Under the pieces are notes generated by a model, which saw only the letters and a list, made by a program, of their open reading frames with translations, ran no database searches and was not told the DNA's origin. Of a stretch of DNA of 64,000 bases, positions 42,086-51,220 are shown piece after piece. Positions within the stretch are counted from its first letter, which is position 1. Every line of letters starts with the position of its first letter. The translations under genes were made by a program, and so were the position numbers. The DNA comes from Alphaproteobacteria bacterium (lineage in GTDB: Bacteria > Pseudomonadota > Alphaproteobacteria > Micavibrionales > Micavibrionaceae), in assembly GCA_021776025.1 (NCBI GenBank), contig JAJFGR010000007.1:730636-794635 (forward strand). The letters run 5' to 3'.

Positions 42086-43375
42086 ATGACAGACACGCCA
42101 GCGGCCAATCAGGACGAAAAGCCAAACACTGAGCTTTTGAAAAATGCGGTCCATGGCCACAAAGCGATGAGCAAAAAAGGCTTTCTGGAGCGCCTTTTTA
42201 CGCTGTCTTTTCGTGGATTTGTCTATCCGCAAATTTGGGAAGATCCGGAAGTGGATCTGGAAGCGCTCAAGCTGGATAAGACCAGCCGGATTATGACGAT
42301 TGCCTCGGGTGGTTGTAATGTCATGAATTACCTAACCGAAAGCCCAGAGATTGTTAAAGCGATTGATTTGAACCCCGCGCATGTGGCGCTCACGCGCCTT
42401 AAAATTGCAGCGATTAAGCATTTGCCTGATTATGAGAGCTTCTTTGCGTTCTTTGGCCATGCAGATGAAAAAAAGAATATCGAGAATTACGATCAATATA
42501 TCGCGCCGCATCTTGATGCATTTTCGAAGAAGTATTGGGAAGGGTGGAGCCCGTTTCGAGGACGCCGGATCAATTACTTCACTAAAAACCTGTACCAGTT
42601 TGGATTGTTGGGACGGTTTATTTCTGTCGTTCATATTTTGGCGAAAATTTACGGTGAAGATCCGCGGCAAATTTTGGAAGCGAAAACGCAGGAAGAGCAA
42701 GGCGAGGTTTTTGATCGCACACTTGGGCCAATCTTTGAGAAAAAAATCGTACGCTTTATTTGCAATATGCCCCCTGCCCTTTATGGGCTTGGCATTCCGC
42801 CATCACAGTTTGAGGATTTAAAAGGTGACGCCGACATGGCCGATGTTTTGAAACATCGCTTGCGCCGCCTCGCTGTCGATTTCCCGATCGAGGATAATTA
42901 CTTCGCCTGGCAAGCCTTTGGCCGTGGTTATGACCGCGAGCACAAAAAAGCCATCCCGCGTTATTTGACAGAGAAAAACTATAAAAAGCTGAAAGAAAAT
43001 GCCGATAAGGTCGAGGTTTACCACACGAATATCACAGGGTTTTTAGAAGCCCAAACGCCGGAAAGCCTTGATTGTTATGTGTTTCTTGATGCTCAAGATT
43101 GGATGAATGCTGAAGGTCTTAATAATTTATGGCGCGAAGTTGTCCGTACAGCGCGCCCGGGCGCCCGCGTTATTTTCCGCACAGCAGGTGATGACAGCCC
43201 GCTGGAAGATGCTTTACCAAAAGATATACTTCGAAGATTCCATTACGACCCTTCTATCTCGTCTGATGCGGTCAAAAAAGATCGCTCCTCAATCTATGGC
43301 GGCTTCCATGTCTACACATTCGGCGGTGACGTCGGTACGCAGAAAACAAAACAAACAAACAAGATGGTTGCCTGA
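42086..43375 (+). CDS. btaA: S-adenosylmethionine:diacylglycerol 3-amino-3-carboxypropyltransferase BtaA
   Basis: This DUF3419-family enzyme transfers the aminocarboxypropyl group of SAM to diacylglycerol, the first step to the betaine lipid DGTS. Family segments are YPQIWEDPEVD, IASGGCN, AIDLNPAHVALTRLK and FLDAQDWM. The ATG at 42086 is preferred over that at 42077, because AAAGGA then sits 8 nt upstream. The methyltransferase btaB follows after 3 bp. Confidence 0.88.
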   Translation: MTDTPAANQDEKPNTELLKNAVHGHKAMSKKGFLERLFTLSFRGFVYPQIWEDPEVDLEALKLDKTSRIMTIASGGCNVMNYLTESPEIVKAIDLNPAHVALTRLKIAAIKHLPDYESFFAFFGHADEKKNIENYDQYIAPHLDAFSKKYWEGWSPFRGRRINYFTKNLYQFGLLGRFISVVHILAKIYGEDPRQILEAKTQEEQGEVFDRTLGPIFEKKIVRFICNMPPALYGLGIPPSQFEDLKGDADMADVLKHRLRRLAVDFPIEDNYFAWQAFGRGYDREHKKAIPRYLTEKNYKKLKENADKVEVYHTNITGFLEAQTPESLDCYVFLDAQDWMNAEGLNNLWREVVRTARPGARVIFRTAGDDSPLEDALPKDILRRFHYDPSISSDAVKKDRSSIYGGFHVYTFGGDVGTQKTKQTNKMVA

Positions 43376-43378
43376 CCC

Positions 43379-44035
43379 GTGGATAGCAACGCGCAAATCA
43401 AAAACAACATGGACAGAATGTATCGCTGGACGCGGCATATTTATGATGCCAGCCGGAAATATTTTCTTTTGGGACGTGATGAACTCATCCATAAGCTTAT
43501 GTGCAAGGATGGGGAACATGTTTGCGAAATTGGATGTGGTACGGCACGTAACCTTATAAAAATGGCACAGCTCTATCCGCAAGCTTCATTTTACGGCATT
43601 GATGTTTCAGACGAGATGTTAAAAACCGCGCAGAAATCCATTGGGAATACGAGGCTAACAACCCAGATTATGCTTAAGCAGGGCTTTGCTGAAAGCTTTG
43701 ATTCAAAAGCTTTGTTTGATTTGGAAGAACCTCTGACCAAAGTGGTGTTCTCTTATTGTTTATCAATCATACCTCCCTGGAAAGAAGCTGTTGAACATGC
43801 GCTGGTTTGCCTGCCCAAGGGCGGTGAGATTCATATTGTTGATTTTGGTGGTATGGACGGCCTGCCGAAATGGTTTCAAAAGCTGATGTTCTGGTGGCTT
43901 TCGCTTTTTCATGTGTATCACAAACCTGAAATTCTGGAACACCTCAAAGCGCTGGTAGAAGGCCAAAAAGGAACGCTAAACGTGACAAGTCTTTATGGCG
44001 GATATGCCTATGTGGCGGTGTTCAAGAAAACCTAA
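43379..44035 (+). CDS. btaB: DGTS methyltransferase BtaB
   Basis: A 218-aa class I SAM methyltransferase (motif I EIGCGTARNL, then YGIDVSDEML) that, paired with BtaA, would trimethylate diacylglycerylhomoserine to DGTS. The start is a GTG; an ATG lies 10 codons downstream. The pairing with btaA is the main reason for the name. Its TAA overlaps the convergent sdhE stop (CTAA). Confidence 0.82.
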   Translation: MDSNAQIKNNMDRMYRWTRHIYDASRKYFLLGRDELIHKLMCKDGEHVCEIGCGTARNLIKMAQLYPQASFYGIDVSDEMLKTAQKSIGNTRLTTQIMLKQGFAESFDSKALFDLEEPLTKVVFSYCLSIIPPWKEAVEHALVCLPKGGEIHIVDFGGMDGLPKWFQKLMFWWLSLFHVYHKPEILEHLKALVEGQKGTLNVTSLYGGYAYVAVFKKT

Positions 44036-44298
44036 GCGAGTTTATGGCGCTGTAGTTTTTCAAATACAGGGCTTACGATGTTAGCTGGGGCATTTTCTTT
44101 GCCAGTGAGCCAGTTGTATAAATTAGGATCGTTTTCCTGCAAAATCTCATCATATTGCGCCAGTTCATCTTCGGAAAATTCCGGTACATGCTCGCGTGCA
44201 AATGAGCCGAGGATCAGATCCATTTCCTTGGTCCCGCGATGATCGGAGCGAAAGATCAAGCGTTTACGTTTATTTTCGGTTGTTTCATTATCAGCCAT
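44032..44298 (-). CDS. sdhE: FAD assembly factor SdhE
   Basis: An 88-aa protein of the SdhE/SdhAF2 family that promotes covalent flavinylation of the succinate dehydrogenase flavoprotein. The diagnostic RGTKEMD is present in DHRGTKEMDL, followed by YDEILQENDPNLYNW. It is divergent from recG, a common alphaproteobacterial arrangement. Confidence 0.92.
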   Translation of the reverse strand: MADNETTENKRKRLIFRSDHRGTKEMDLILGSFAREHVPEFSEDELAQYDEILQENDPNLYNWLTGKENAPANIVSPVFEKLQRHKLA

Positions 44299-44348
44299 GC
44301 CTTTAAAATAGCTATATTCTTTGATTTTAAAAGCCTTAAAGTGAGTCT

Positions 44349-46430
44349 ATGTCTCGACCTTTCGAATTGGATACCCTGTTTCGCGCACTGACAACCCTTC
44401 CGGGTGTTGGGCCGCGCAATGCAAAACTGTTTGAAAAGCTGCTCGGAGGGCCGAAAGTTTTAGATTTACTGTGGCATCTTCCCGTTGATTTCATTGACCG
44501 GCGGTTTTCACCGACGATTGCAGAAGCGCCAAATGGCCGGATTGTGACAATGGAAGTGACGGTGACAAGCCATAGCCCTAACCCGCGTAAAGGCCTGCCG
44601 TATCGCGTGAAATGCAAGGATGATAGCGGGGTTATGAGCCTTGTATTTTTTCATGCACATAAGGATTGGATTGAGAAGCAGCTCCCCGATCGGGAAAATG
44701 TGATTATCAGCGGCAAGGTTGAGTATTACCAAGGCAATCCACAGATTGTACACCCTGATATTGCGCCTGTGGCAGAGCGAGAAACCTTAGAGACCGTGGA
44801 GCCGATTTATCCGCTAACTGCTGGCGTGACCAACAAGACGATCCGCAAAGCAATGCATGGGGCGCTGGGGTTTATCAGTAAACTGCCCGAATGGCTGGAT
44901 GCCGCTTATAAAAAACAGCAAGGCTGGGGTGATTGGGATGGTGCGCTTGAGGCTGTGCACGAGCCAGAAAGTGAAAAAGAGCTGCTGCCGGAGAGTAAAA
45001 TACGCCAGCGGCTGGCTTATGATGAATTGCTGGCAAACCAGCTAACGCTTTCTCTTGTGCGCCATCGCCAACGGCGGATTAACGGGCGGACGTTTAATGG
45101 TGATGGATCTTTGCGGGCGAAACTTAAAGAGGAAATACCGTTTGAGCTGACGCGGGCGCAGGAACGTTCCTTACTCGAGATTGAGAAAGATATGGCCGAA
45201 CCCGCGCGGATGCTCCGGCTTCTTCAAGGCGATGTGGGTAGCGGAAAGACTGTGGTGGCGGCAATGGCGATGTTAGCGGCTGTTGAAACGGGTGCGCAGG
45301 CGGCGATTATGGCACCCACAGAGATTTTAGCGCGCCAACATGCGGCCACCTTAAAGCCGTGGCTAGATGCGATGGGTGTACGATTTGTGACGTTGACGGG
45401 GCGCGACAAAGGGAAAACACGCGAAACGCTTTTGCAGCAGATCGAAAATGGAGCGGCACAGATTATTATCGGCACACATGCGATTTTTCAGGAAGGCGTG
45501 GAGTTTGCCGATCTCGGTATGGCGGTGATTGATGAACAGCACCGCTTTGGTGTGCATCAGCGTTTGCAGCTTTCATCGAAAGGAACGGGCGTGGATGTGC
45601 TGGTGATGACGGCAACGCCGATCCCGCGCACGCTGACACTGACGGCTTATGGCGATATGGATGTTTCAAAACTAGATGAAAAACCGCCGGGACGTAAACC
45701 TGTTGAAACGCTGCTGATCAACAATGACAAGCTCGATAGCATGGTTGATGGGCTGGCGCGAAAAATTCAGGATGGTTCGCGGGTGTATTGGGTCTGTCCA
45801 TTGGTGGAAGAGTCCGAAGTGCTGGATCTGGCGGCAGCAGAGGAACGGTTTGATATATTGCGCCAACACTTTGGCAAGGTGGGGCTTGTGCATGGGCGGA
45901 TGAAACCAGCGGAGAAGGATGAGGTGATGGCGCGCTTTGCGGCTGGCGAGCTCAATATCCTTGTGGCCACGACGGTGATTGAAGTGGGTGTAAATGTGCC
46001 GGAAGCGACGATCATGGTGATTGAACATGCGGAGCGCTTTGGGCTGTCACAACTCCATCAATTGCGCGGGCGTGTTGGAAGAGGCGGCGAACAGAGTTAT
46101 TGTTTTCTGGTTTATTCCGGGCCGTTGGGGGAAACGGCGAAAGAGCGCCTATCGATACTGCGCGAGACCGAGGACGGGTTTTTGATTGCGGAGAAGGACC
46201 TGCAGCTGCGCGGTGGCGGCGATATTCTTGGCGTCAAGCAAAGCGGGCTTCCCGCATTCCGCTTGGCTGACCTCAGTGTTCATGGAGAGTTATTAGCGGC
46301 GGCGCGTGATGATGCACGGCTGATTATCGAGAAGGACCCTGACCTTAAGAGCGAGCGCGGCAAAGCCCTGACCACCCTGCTCTATCTTTTTGAACGTGAT
46401 CAGGCGATTCAGTATTTACAGAGTGGTTAG
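44349..46430 (+). CDS. recG: ATP-dependent DNA helicase RecG
   Basis: The 693-aa RecG reverses stalled replication forks and processes Holliday junctions. An N-terminal wedge OB domain is followed by the SF2 motor with GDVGSGKTVVAAM (about residue 294), VIDEQHRFG, TATPIPRTL and the RGRVGRGG motif VI. The C-terminal TRG-like segment is intact. Length is normal. Its TAG overlaps the stop of the convergent hypothetical gene. Confidence 0.96.
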   Translation: MSRPFELDTLFRALTTLPGVGPRNAKLFEKLLGGPKVLDLLWHLPVDFIDRRFSPTIAEAPNGRIVTMEVTVTSHSPNPRKGLPYRVKCKDDSGVMSLVFFHAHKDWIEKQLPDRENVIISGKVEYYQGNPQIVHPDIAPVAERETLETVEPIYPLTAGVTNKTIRKAMHGALGFISKLPEWLDAAYKKQQGWGDWDGALEAVHEPESEKELLPESKIRQRLAYDELLANQLTLSLVRHRQRRINGRTFNGDGSLRAKLKEEIPFELTRAQERSLLEIEKDMAEPARMLRLLQGDVGSGKTVVAAMAMLAAVETGAQAAIMAPTEILARQHAATLKPWLDAMGVRFVTLTGRDKGKTRETLLQQIENGAAQIIIGTHAIFQEGVEFADLGMAVIDEQHRFGVHQRLQLSSKGTGVDVLVMTATPIPRTLTLTAYGDMDVSKLDEKPPGRKPVETLLINNDKLDSMVDGLARKIQDGSRVYWVCPLVEESEVLDLAAAEERFDILRQHFGKVGLVHGRMKPAEKDEVMARFAAGELNILVATTVIEVGVNVPEATIMVIEHAERFGLSQLHQLRGRVGRGGEQSYCFLVYSGPLGETAKERLSILRETEDGFLIAEKDLQLRGGGDILGVKQSGLPAFRLADLSVHGELLAAARDDARLIIEKDPDLKSERGKALTTLLYLFERDQAIQYLQSG

Positions 46431-46933
46431 GACAGACTATCGGCAAGTAAGTGAGAGTGATGATAGGGGCTATCAAGATCTTCTGTTATAAACTTACCCG
46501 CCATTGGATTAAAATGAATGTCAGCAAAATTTAATAGCTTAGGGCTGTCATGATCGTGTAGCTCATGGTCTTGGTGAATAAAGGAATATGCTCCACCTAT
46601 AACAGGCTCTTGCGGATCATCAGGATGTGGAAGGTACATGTTCGCCGGCAAAAAGGCAATTTTTTGAAACAGATCCGCAGCAGCTTCTGCCTTGTTATAG
46701 CCTAGGCCCTGAAGAATAGATAACACGCCTTTTCTTTCAAAACTAAACATCTCTTTGAGCCTTGGCATTTCTTTGAGCCTTGGCATTAAACCATTCTCAG
46801 CAATCATCACACAGACGTTTGGAACAACACACGTTGTTATTCCATCATACTTACCATAAGATACACCCCTAAAGCTATCCTTAAGAACTTTCTGAGGATT
46901 TATGTATATTGTAACCTGCGGTTCAATAGTCAT
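46427..46933 (-). CDS. uncharacterised protein, 168 aa
   Basis: No family recognised. The product begins MTIEPQVTIYINPQKVL, lacks signal peptide and membrane helices, and its C-terminal half is rich in His, Asp and Pro. An exact 18-bp tandem duplication (46752-46787) repeats MPRLKE in the middle of the protein, so the copy number of that segment may vary between strains. Confidence 0.5.
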   Translation of the reverse strand: MTIEPQVTIYINPQKVLKDSFRGVSYGKYDGITTCVVPNVCVMIAENGLMPRLKEMPRLKEMFSFERKGVLSILQGLGYNKAEAAADLFQKIAFLPANMYLPHPDDPQEPVIGGAYSFIHQDHELHDHDSPKLLNFADIHFNPMAGKFITEDLDSPYHHSHLLADSLS

Positions 46934-46992
46934 ACTATCGCCAAAACCCAGAGGTTTGCTAGCAATTTATTAGCAATATGTCAATAATAAAA

Positions 46993-47622
46993 TTAAATCC
47001 CTGCGCCCTTTAGGGCGTCGATGTCTTTTTGCAGATCATCCATAACCTTGCCAAGCTCATCCAGTCTTTTTCGCGCCGGCATACCGTAAGCCCGCGGCGT
47101 TTTTTCGTCTCTGGCAATTATGCGTGCAGGCATACCGATCGCGGTGCAGCCATCGGGCACATTATCGGTTAGGACAGAATTCGCGCCGACTTTGGCTTTC
47201 TTGCCAACGGTTAAATCGCCAAGAACCTGCGCGCCGGCCCCGACCATAGAGCCGTCTTTGAGTGTGGGGTGGCGTTTACCGCCCTCTTGGCCTTTACGAC
47301 CAAAACCGCCGAGCGTGACGCCATGGTAAATGGTGACATCATCGCCAATGATTGCGGTTTGCCCGATGACAACGCCTGTGCCGTGATCAATAAAAAAGCG
47401 CTTGCCGATCTGAGCTTCGGGGTGGATTTCGATGCCTGTTAAAATGCGGGCAAAATTGGCGATAAACCTTGCAAAGGCCTTTAGCCCCAAACCCCAGATT
47501 GCATGGCTGAGCCGATGAATAAGCACCGCGTGAAAACCGTTATAGGCAAACACAACCTCCATGAAGGTTGGCGTCGCCGGGTCACGCTCGCGAATGGATT
47601 GTATGTCTTCTAATACGCTCAT
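46993..47622 (-). CDS. cysE: serine O-acetyltransferase
   Basis: CysE makes O-acetylserine for cysteine synthesis. The 209-aa size fits the shorter (EpsC/NifP-like) form. The left-handed beta-helix hexapeptide repeats run through IHPEAQIGKRFFIDHGTGVVIGQ-type segments, with the catalytic H in DHGTG and IYHGVTLGG. It overlaps the upstream DUF502 gene by 4 bp. Confidence 0.93.
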   Translation of the reverse strand: MSVLEDIQSIRERDPATPTFMEVVFAYNGFHAVLIHRLSHAIWGLGLKAFARFIANFARILTGIEIHPEAQIGKRFFIDHGTGVVIGQTAIIGDDVTIYHGVTLGGFGRKGQEGGKRHPTLKDGSMVGAGAQVLGDLTVGKKAKVGANSVLTDNVPDGCTAIGMPARIIARDEKTPRAYGMPARKRLDELGKVMDDLQKDIDALKGAGI

Positions 47623-48329
47623 TTATTTCTTATTTCTTTGTCTCTTTTATTTTTTTGGCCACGATCCGGCGGTGTGATAATGCCTGCAGAGACCACTAAC
47701 TTGACGGCTTCTTCGACGGTCATATCGAGATAAACTAATTCCTTTTTAGGAACAAACAAGAGATAGCCAGAGGTGGGGTTTGGCGTGGTTGGAACAAACA
47801 CATTGATGGTTTCTTCCTCGGTAACGCGCTGCACTTCACCTTCGGTTTTGCCAGTGACAAAGCCAATCGACCATACCCCTTTGCGTGGATATTCCATCAT
47901 CACGGCTTCACGGAACGCACTGGACTGGCTGGCCATAATGGTTTCGAATATTTGCTTAATCGCGCCATAAACCGTGCGGATCACGGGCATGCGATCGAGA
48001 ATATACTCATAAATACGGATAATGAAGCGGCCGAGAATATTCGTCGCAAACCAGCCGACAATAATGAAAAAGGCAACCGCAACAATCAGGCCAAGGCCCG
48101 GAATAGCGGTTTCGCGGTAAAATCCCTGATACCACTCATCAGGAATGATGCGCGTCACATGACCATCAACAAAGGTCAGGAAAACATAAGTGAGATAAAT
48201 GGTGATCGTAATTGGGGCTGTTACGACAATGCCGGTTAGCAAATAGCGGCGCAAACGGCTACCGAAGCTGGTTTTCACTGGCACGGCTGCTTCTTCATGT
48301 TTTTCTGCTGATGACTTACCCTTGCTCAT
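47619..48329 (-). CDS. DUF502 family inner membrane protein
   Basis: A 236-aa protein with two hydrophobic helices (about residues 30-52 and 75-98) and a conserved cytoplasmic or periplasmic domain with VPTTPNPTSGYLLFVP, typical of DUF502. Function unknown. It is the first gene of a pair with cysE. The tRNA-Lys gene lies 146 bp from its start on the other strand. Confidence 0.85.
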   Translation of the reverse strand: MSKGKSSAEKHEEAAVPVKTSFGSRLRRYLLTGIVVTAPITITIYLTYVFLTFVDGHVTRIIPDEWYQGFYRETAIPGLGLIVAVAFFIIVGWFATNILGRFIIRIYEYILDRMPVIRTVYGAIKQIFETIMASQSSAFREAVMMEYPRKGVWSIGFVTGKTEGEVQRVTEEETINVFVPTTPNPTSGYLLFVPKKELVYLDMTVEEAVKLVVSAGIITPPDRGQKNKRDKEIRNK

Positions 48330-48475
48330 TGCCGCATCATGCCGCGGGTTTTAGGGGAATGCAACGTAGAATTAGGGTAACAAAGCCAAAATCGCATTCT
48401 AAGCTTGACGTAAGCTCATGAAATTCATATGTTTCGTCAGTATTTTCCGGGTCCTTATTATTAGCCCTCAAATAT

Positions 48476-48551
48476 GATCGCTTAGCTCAGCTGGTAGAGC
48501 AACTGACTTTTAATCAGTAGGTCGAGGGTTCGAATCCCTCAGCGATCACCA
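48476..48551 (+). tRNA. tRNA-Lys (anticodon TTT)
   Basis: A complete 76-nt cloverleaf: acceptor GATCGCT/AGCGATC, D arm GCTCAGCTGGTAGAGC, anticodon stem ACTGA/TCAGT with loop CTTTTAA (anticodon 48509-48511), T arm GAGGGTTCGAATCCCTC and encoded CCA. Its last 17 bases are the attachment core of the adjacent integrative element, which restores the gene on integration. Confidence 0.96.
48535..48551 (+). repeat. attL core (17 bp, tRNA-Lys 3' end)
   Basis: TCCCTCAGCGATCACCA is identical to the copy at 62986-63002 and covers the distal T stem, acceptor strand and CCA of tRNA-Lys. Confidence 0.9.
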
Positions 48552-48625
48552 CTTTCCTTTATATCAATAGGTTAGAGCCAGCACAGCCACTCTTCGTACA
48601 ATTTGTTACAGAGGAGTGTCACATC

Positions 48626-50428
48626 ATGGCAAGGCTTCCACACCTTATGAATCGTAAGGGTCACTACTATTTCCGCATTGTTGTTCCTGCAACTCTCATT
48701 TGCAGATTTGGCCGTAAAGATTTAACCTATTCTCTGAAAACCAAGTGCAGAACGCAAGCAAAGATCAGATGCTTCGCCATGTTACAGGTCGCGCATTGGT
48801 TATTCAGGAAGGTTGAAACAATGCCGAGGCTCACCGCTGAACAGGTCAAAGAGGTTACGCAGAGATACTTCAAGGAGTGTTTGAAGCGTTTAGAATGCCA
48901 GCTTGATACAGTAGATGGTTTTTCCGGTGCAATGGTCAGGATGGGAAAGTCTGAACCACGAATAGCAGCACAAGTGAAAAACATTGATGCTACATTCGAT
49001 AAGGATCGTTTAGATTTTCTTCTGCCCGATAATTTCAAATACGATAACCCTGATGATGCCGAAGATGTGACGGGCATGACGCTTGGTTTTCACAATCATT
49101 TTGATGGTGATAGTGACGCAGTTGTAAGGCATTTGATCGAGCAAAACAATCTGGATGCAGAGGAGGGAACTCTATCGTATAAAACTCTGCAAAAGGGCGC
49201 AGACAGAACCATTAAAGAGCTTGTGAGACTCAGGAATAGGCAAATTGATCTTGAAGGCGATTTGGATATTCAGGACGATTGGTTCAAAGACACAGCGCCA
49301 TTACCACCAACATCATTAGGAATTGTGCAGGATGTCTCGGATGCGCCGTTGATCTCCGAGGTATTCAAGGGGTTTATGGATGAACACAGTGGAGAAAAAC
49401 TCAATACATTGGCGCAAAAACAATCAGCAATTAATCTTTGGATTGAAATACATGGCGATACGTTAATTACCGATGTTACAGCGCCAAGAGCACGGGAGTT
49501 TAAAAAGACTCTCTCACAACTCCCCAAAAATAGAGATAAAGCCAAGGTGTACAGAGATAAAACTCTGGCGGAGCTTTTGAAAATGAAAATTCCGATAGCA
49601 GATAAAATGTCCGTTGGCACGAAAAATGGTTATATCGGCACGCTTTCAACCTTCATGATCTGGACGCAGGAGCAATATACAGAATATACGCTTGAAAATC
49701 ATTTTATAGGAAAACGTTTTGAAGACAAAGAACGCAAGAAAGACAAGCGTGATCCGTTTTCTGAGCATCAGCTTAAGGCTTTATTCCAAACGCCAATATA
49801 TAAAGGTTGTGCAGGGGTTAATCAGGTAAAGCGTTATCAAAAAGGTGGGCTAATCATAAGGGACTCGCTCTATTGGATTCCCGTAATTGCGTTATATACA
49901 GGCGCGAGAATGGAAGAAATTCTCCGGTTACGTCCTTGCGATATTTATGAGTTTGATGGTGTCTGGGTATTCGACATTAATGAGGATGATGGAGAATCAC
50001 GTAAGACTGCTAAAAGCATCAGAAAAGTGCCTATTCACTCTGATTTGATTGAATTCGGGGTCTTAAAGAGGTTGCAGGAGATGCAAAAAGTCGGAAAAAC
50101 TCTGGTGTTTTGTGATACACCGAAATCAAAGAATGGAAAATACTCCAAAGAGTATTCAAAGAAATTTTCTAGGATGTTGGTTAAGTACAAAATAAAAACG
50201 GTGAAAACTTGTTTCCACAGCACCAGACATAATTTCAAAGATAGGTTGGTCAAAGCGGGTGTTGCCAAGGAGCTAAGAACAGCCATCATGGGGCAAGAAT
50301 ATGAAGACACGCATGATTCTGTTTATGGCGGTGAGGATGTGCCAATCGAAATTCTTAGTGAAGCCATTAATAAAATCGAATATCCGTTCCTAAAAATCTC
50401 CAAGGGTAAAATCGCTATAGCGTCATAA
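48626..50428 (+). CDS. tyrosine recombinase (integrase) of the element
   Basis: This 600-aa protein has an N-terminal MARLPHLMNRKGHYYFRIVVP stretch of the DUF6538 type, a core-binding domain in the middle, and a phage-integrase catalytic domain: YTGARMEEILRL with the first Arg, H531-xx-R534 in HSTRH and the nucleophile Tyr567 in DSVYGG. It reads away from the tRNA-Lys attachment site, the usual layout. It would integrate and excise the element. Confidence 0.92.
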   Translation: MARLPHLMNRKGHYYFRIVVPATLICRFGRKDLTYSLKTKCRTQAKIRCFAMLQVAHWLFRKVETMPRLTAEQVKEVTQRYFKECLKRLECQLDTVDGFSGAMVRMGKSEPRIAAQVKNIDATFDKDRLDFLLPDNFKYDNPDDAEDVTGMTLGFHNHFDGDSDAVVRHLIEQNNLDAEEGTLSYKTLQKGADRTIKELVRLRNRQIDLEGDLDIQDDWFKDTAPLPPTSLGIVQDVSDAPLISEVFKGFMDEHSGEKLNTLAQKQSAINLWIEIHGDTLITDVTAPRAREFKKTLSQLPKNRDKAKVYRDKTLAELLKMKIPIADKMSVGTKNGYIGTLSTFMIWTQEQYTEYTLENHFIGKRFEDKERKKDKRDPFSEHQLKALFQTPIYKGCAGVNQVKRYQKGGLIIRDSLYWIPVIALYTGARMEEILRLRPCDIYEFDGVWVFDINEDDGESRKTAKSIRKVPIHSDLIEFGVLKRLQEMQKVGKTLVFCDTPKSKNGKYSKEYSKKFSRMLVKYKIKTVKTCFHSTRHNFKDRLVKAGVAKELRTAIMGQEYEDTHDSVYGGEDVPIEILSEAINKIEYPFLKISKGKIAIAS

Positions 50429-50488
50429 CGCTTGCCGCCAGAATCCCATTCCTATAACGTCTTCTTATGAACGGCGTGTTGCTGTTCT

Positions 50489-50663
50489 GGGGGCTAGTTA
50501 CCTCCTCCGAAGCGGCCTTAGACAACATCGGGCCGTTATCAATGATGTTGCTTTCTCGATCTATGGTCGGGGAGCAGCGGAATACAATAGCGCTTGCGTG
50601 AATACGCTGGCCGCTCTTCGGACGGTAACTACTCCCCGGTCACCAGAAAGATAACTGGTGGCC
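50489..50663 (+). ncRNA. candidate structured RNA inside the element
   Basis: The 267-bp gap after the integrase holds a long imperfect stem. Paired segments: GGGG 50490-50493 with CCCC 50634-50637; TAGTTACC 50495-50502 with GGTAACTA 50624-50631; TCCGAA(G) 50506-50512 with CTTCGGA 50616-50622; CGGCC 50513-50517 with GGCCG 50609-50613. Inside are a hairpin CAACATC/GATGTTG (50523-50550) and GCGT-GAAT-ACGC (50596-50607). A separate 9-bp hairpin (50638-50663) follows. I do not recognise the class. Confidence 0.65.
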
Positions 50664-50695
50664 GTTTCCGTTAAAACTAACCGGGAGTGAAAGCC

Positions 50696-50953
50696 ATGAA
50701 ACACCACGTAACCACTATCATTGCTATTGCATCGGTATTTATTTTATCGGGCTGCGGTTACAATCAAGCACAGGGACAACAAGCCTCTAATGCTTTTATT
50801 CAAATGTTGCAGCAACAGCAGCAAATGCAACAGCAACAAGCTCAAAACGCTCAAGCAGCACGTAGCCAAATGCCCCAAATGCAGATGCCGCAAACGATGA
50901 CTTGTCATCAAGGGCCAATATTGAATGGAGCAATACGTTGCACTTCTTGGTAA
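50696..50953 (+). CDS. small glutamine-rich lipoprotein
   Basis: An 85-aa precursor with a type II signal peptide; the lipobox LSGC places the lipidated Cys at residue 20. The mature part is a Gln-rich tract (about residues 25-65, QQQQQMQQQQ) followed by Met/Pro/Gln repeats and a short tail with two cysteines. GGGAG lies 8 nt before this ATG, which decides it over an in-frame GTG at 50687. Function unknown. Confidence 0.75.
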   Translation: MKHHVTTIIAIASVFILSGCGYNQAQGQQASNAFIQMLQQQQQMQQQQAQNAQAARSQMPQMQMPQTMTCHQGPILNGAIRCTSW

Positions 50954-50981
50954 TGGCACAACGTGGTAAAAGGAAAAAGAA

Positions 50982-51218
50982 ATGGAAATCATAGCAGGAA
51001 TAATCATAATATTTACTGGGTGGAAAATGCTTAAGTATTTTGGTGGATTAGGCTCTATAAGTCAGAGGTTTAAATCCGGCGACTTCAACGCACCGTCAGA
51101 AATGCCTCATGTTCCAAATTTTCTTTTGAAAAGGCCAGAGTTGGTTGCTGTTTTGGGAAACATCGCCCCTTTTGTAATACTGTTTGGTATTTTTGTTTTG
51201 CTGGATGGGTTAACTTAG
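50982..51218 (+). CDS. small membrane protein, 78 aa
   Basis: Two hydrophobic segments (residues 2-20 and 56-75) bracket a short polar loop with a KSGDFNAPSEMP stretch. An AAAAGGAAAAAG ribosome binding site precedes the ATG. It sits in a row of four small genes in the same direction, 2 bp before the next. No family recognised. Confidence 0.65.
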   Translation: MEIIAGIIIIFTGWKMLKYFGGLGSISQRFKSGDFNAPSEMPHVPNFLLKRPELVAVLGNIAPFVILFGIFVLLDGLT

Positions 51219-51220
51219 AA

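Noticed and set aside
50489..50663. Retron or diversity-generating element RNA
   Set aside because: No reverse transcriptase is encoded nearby; the only polymerase-like gene lacks reverse transcriptase motifs such as YADD.
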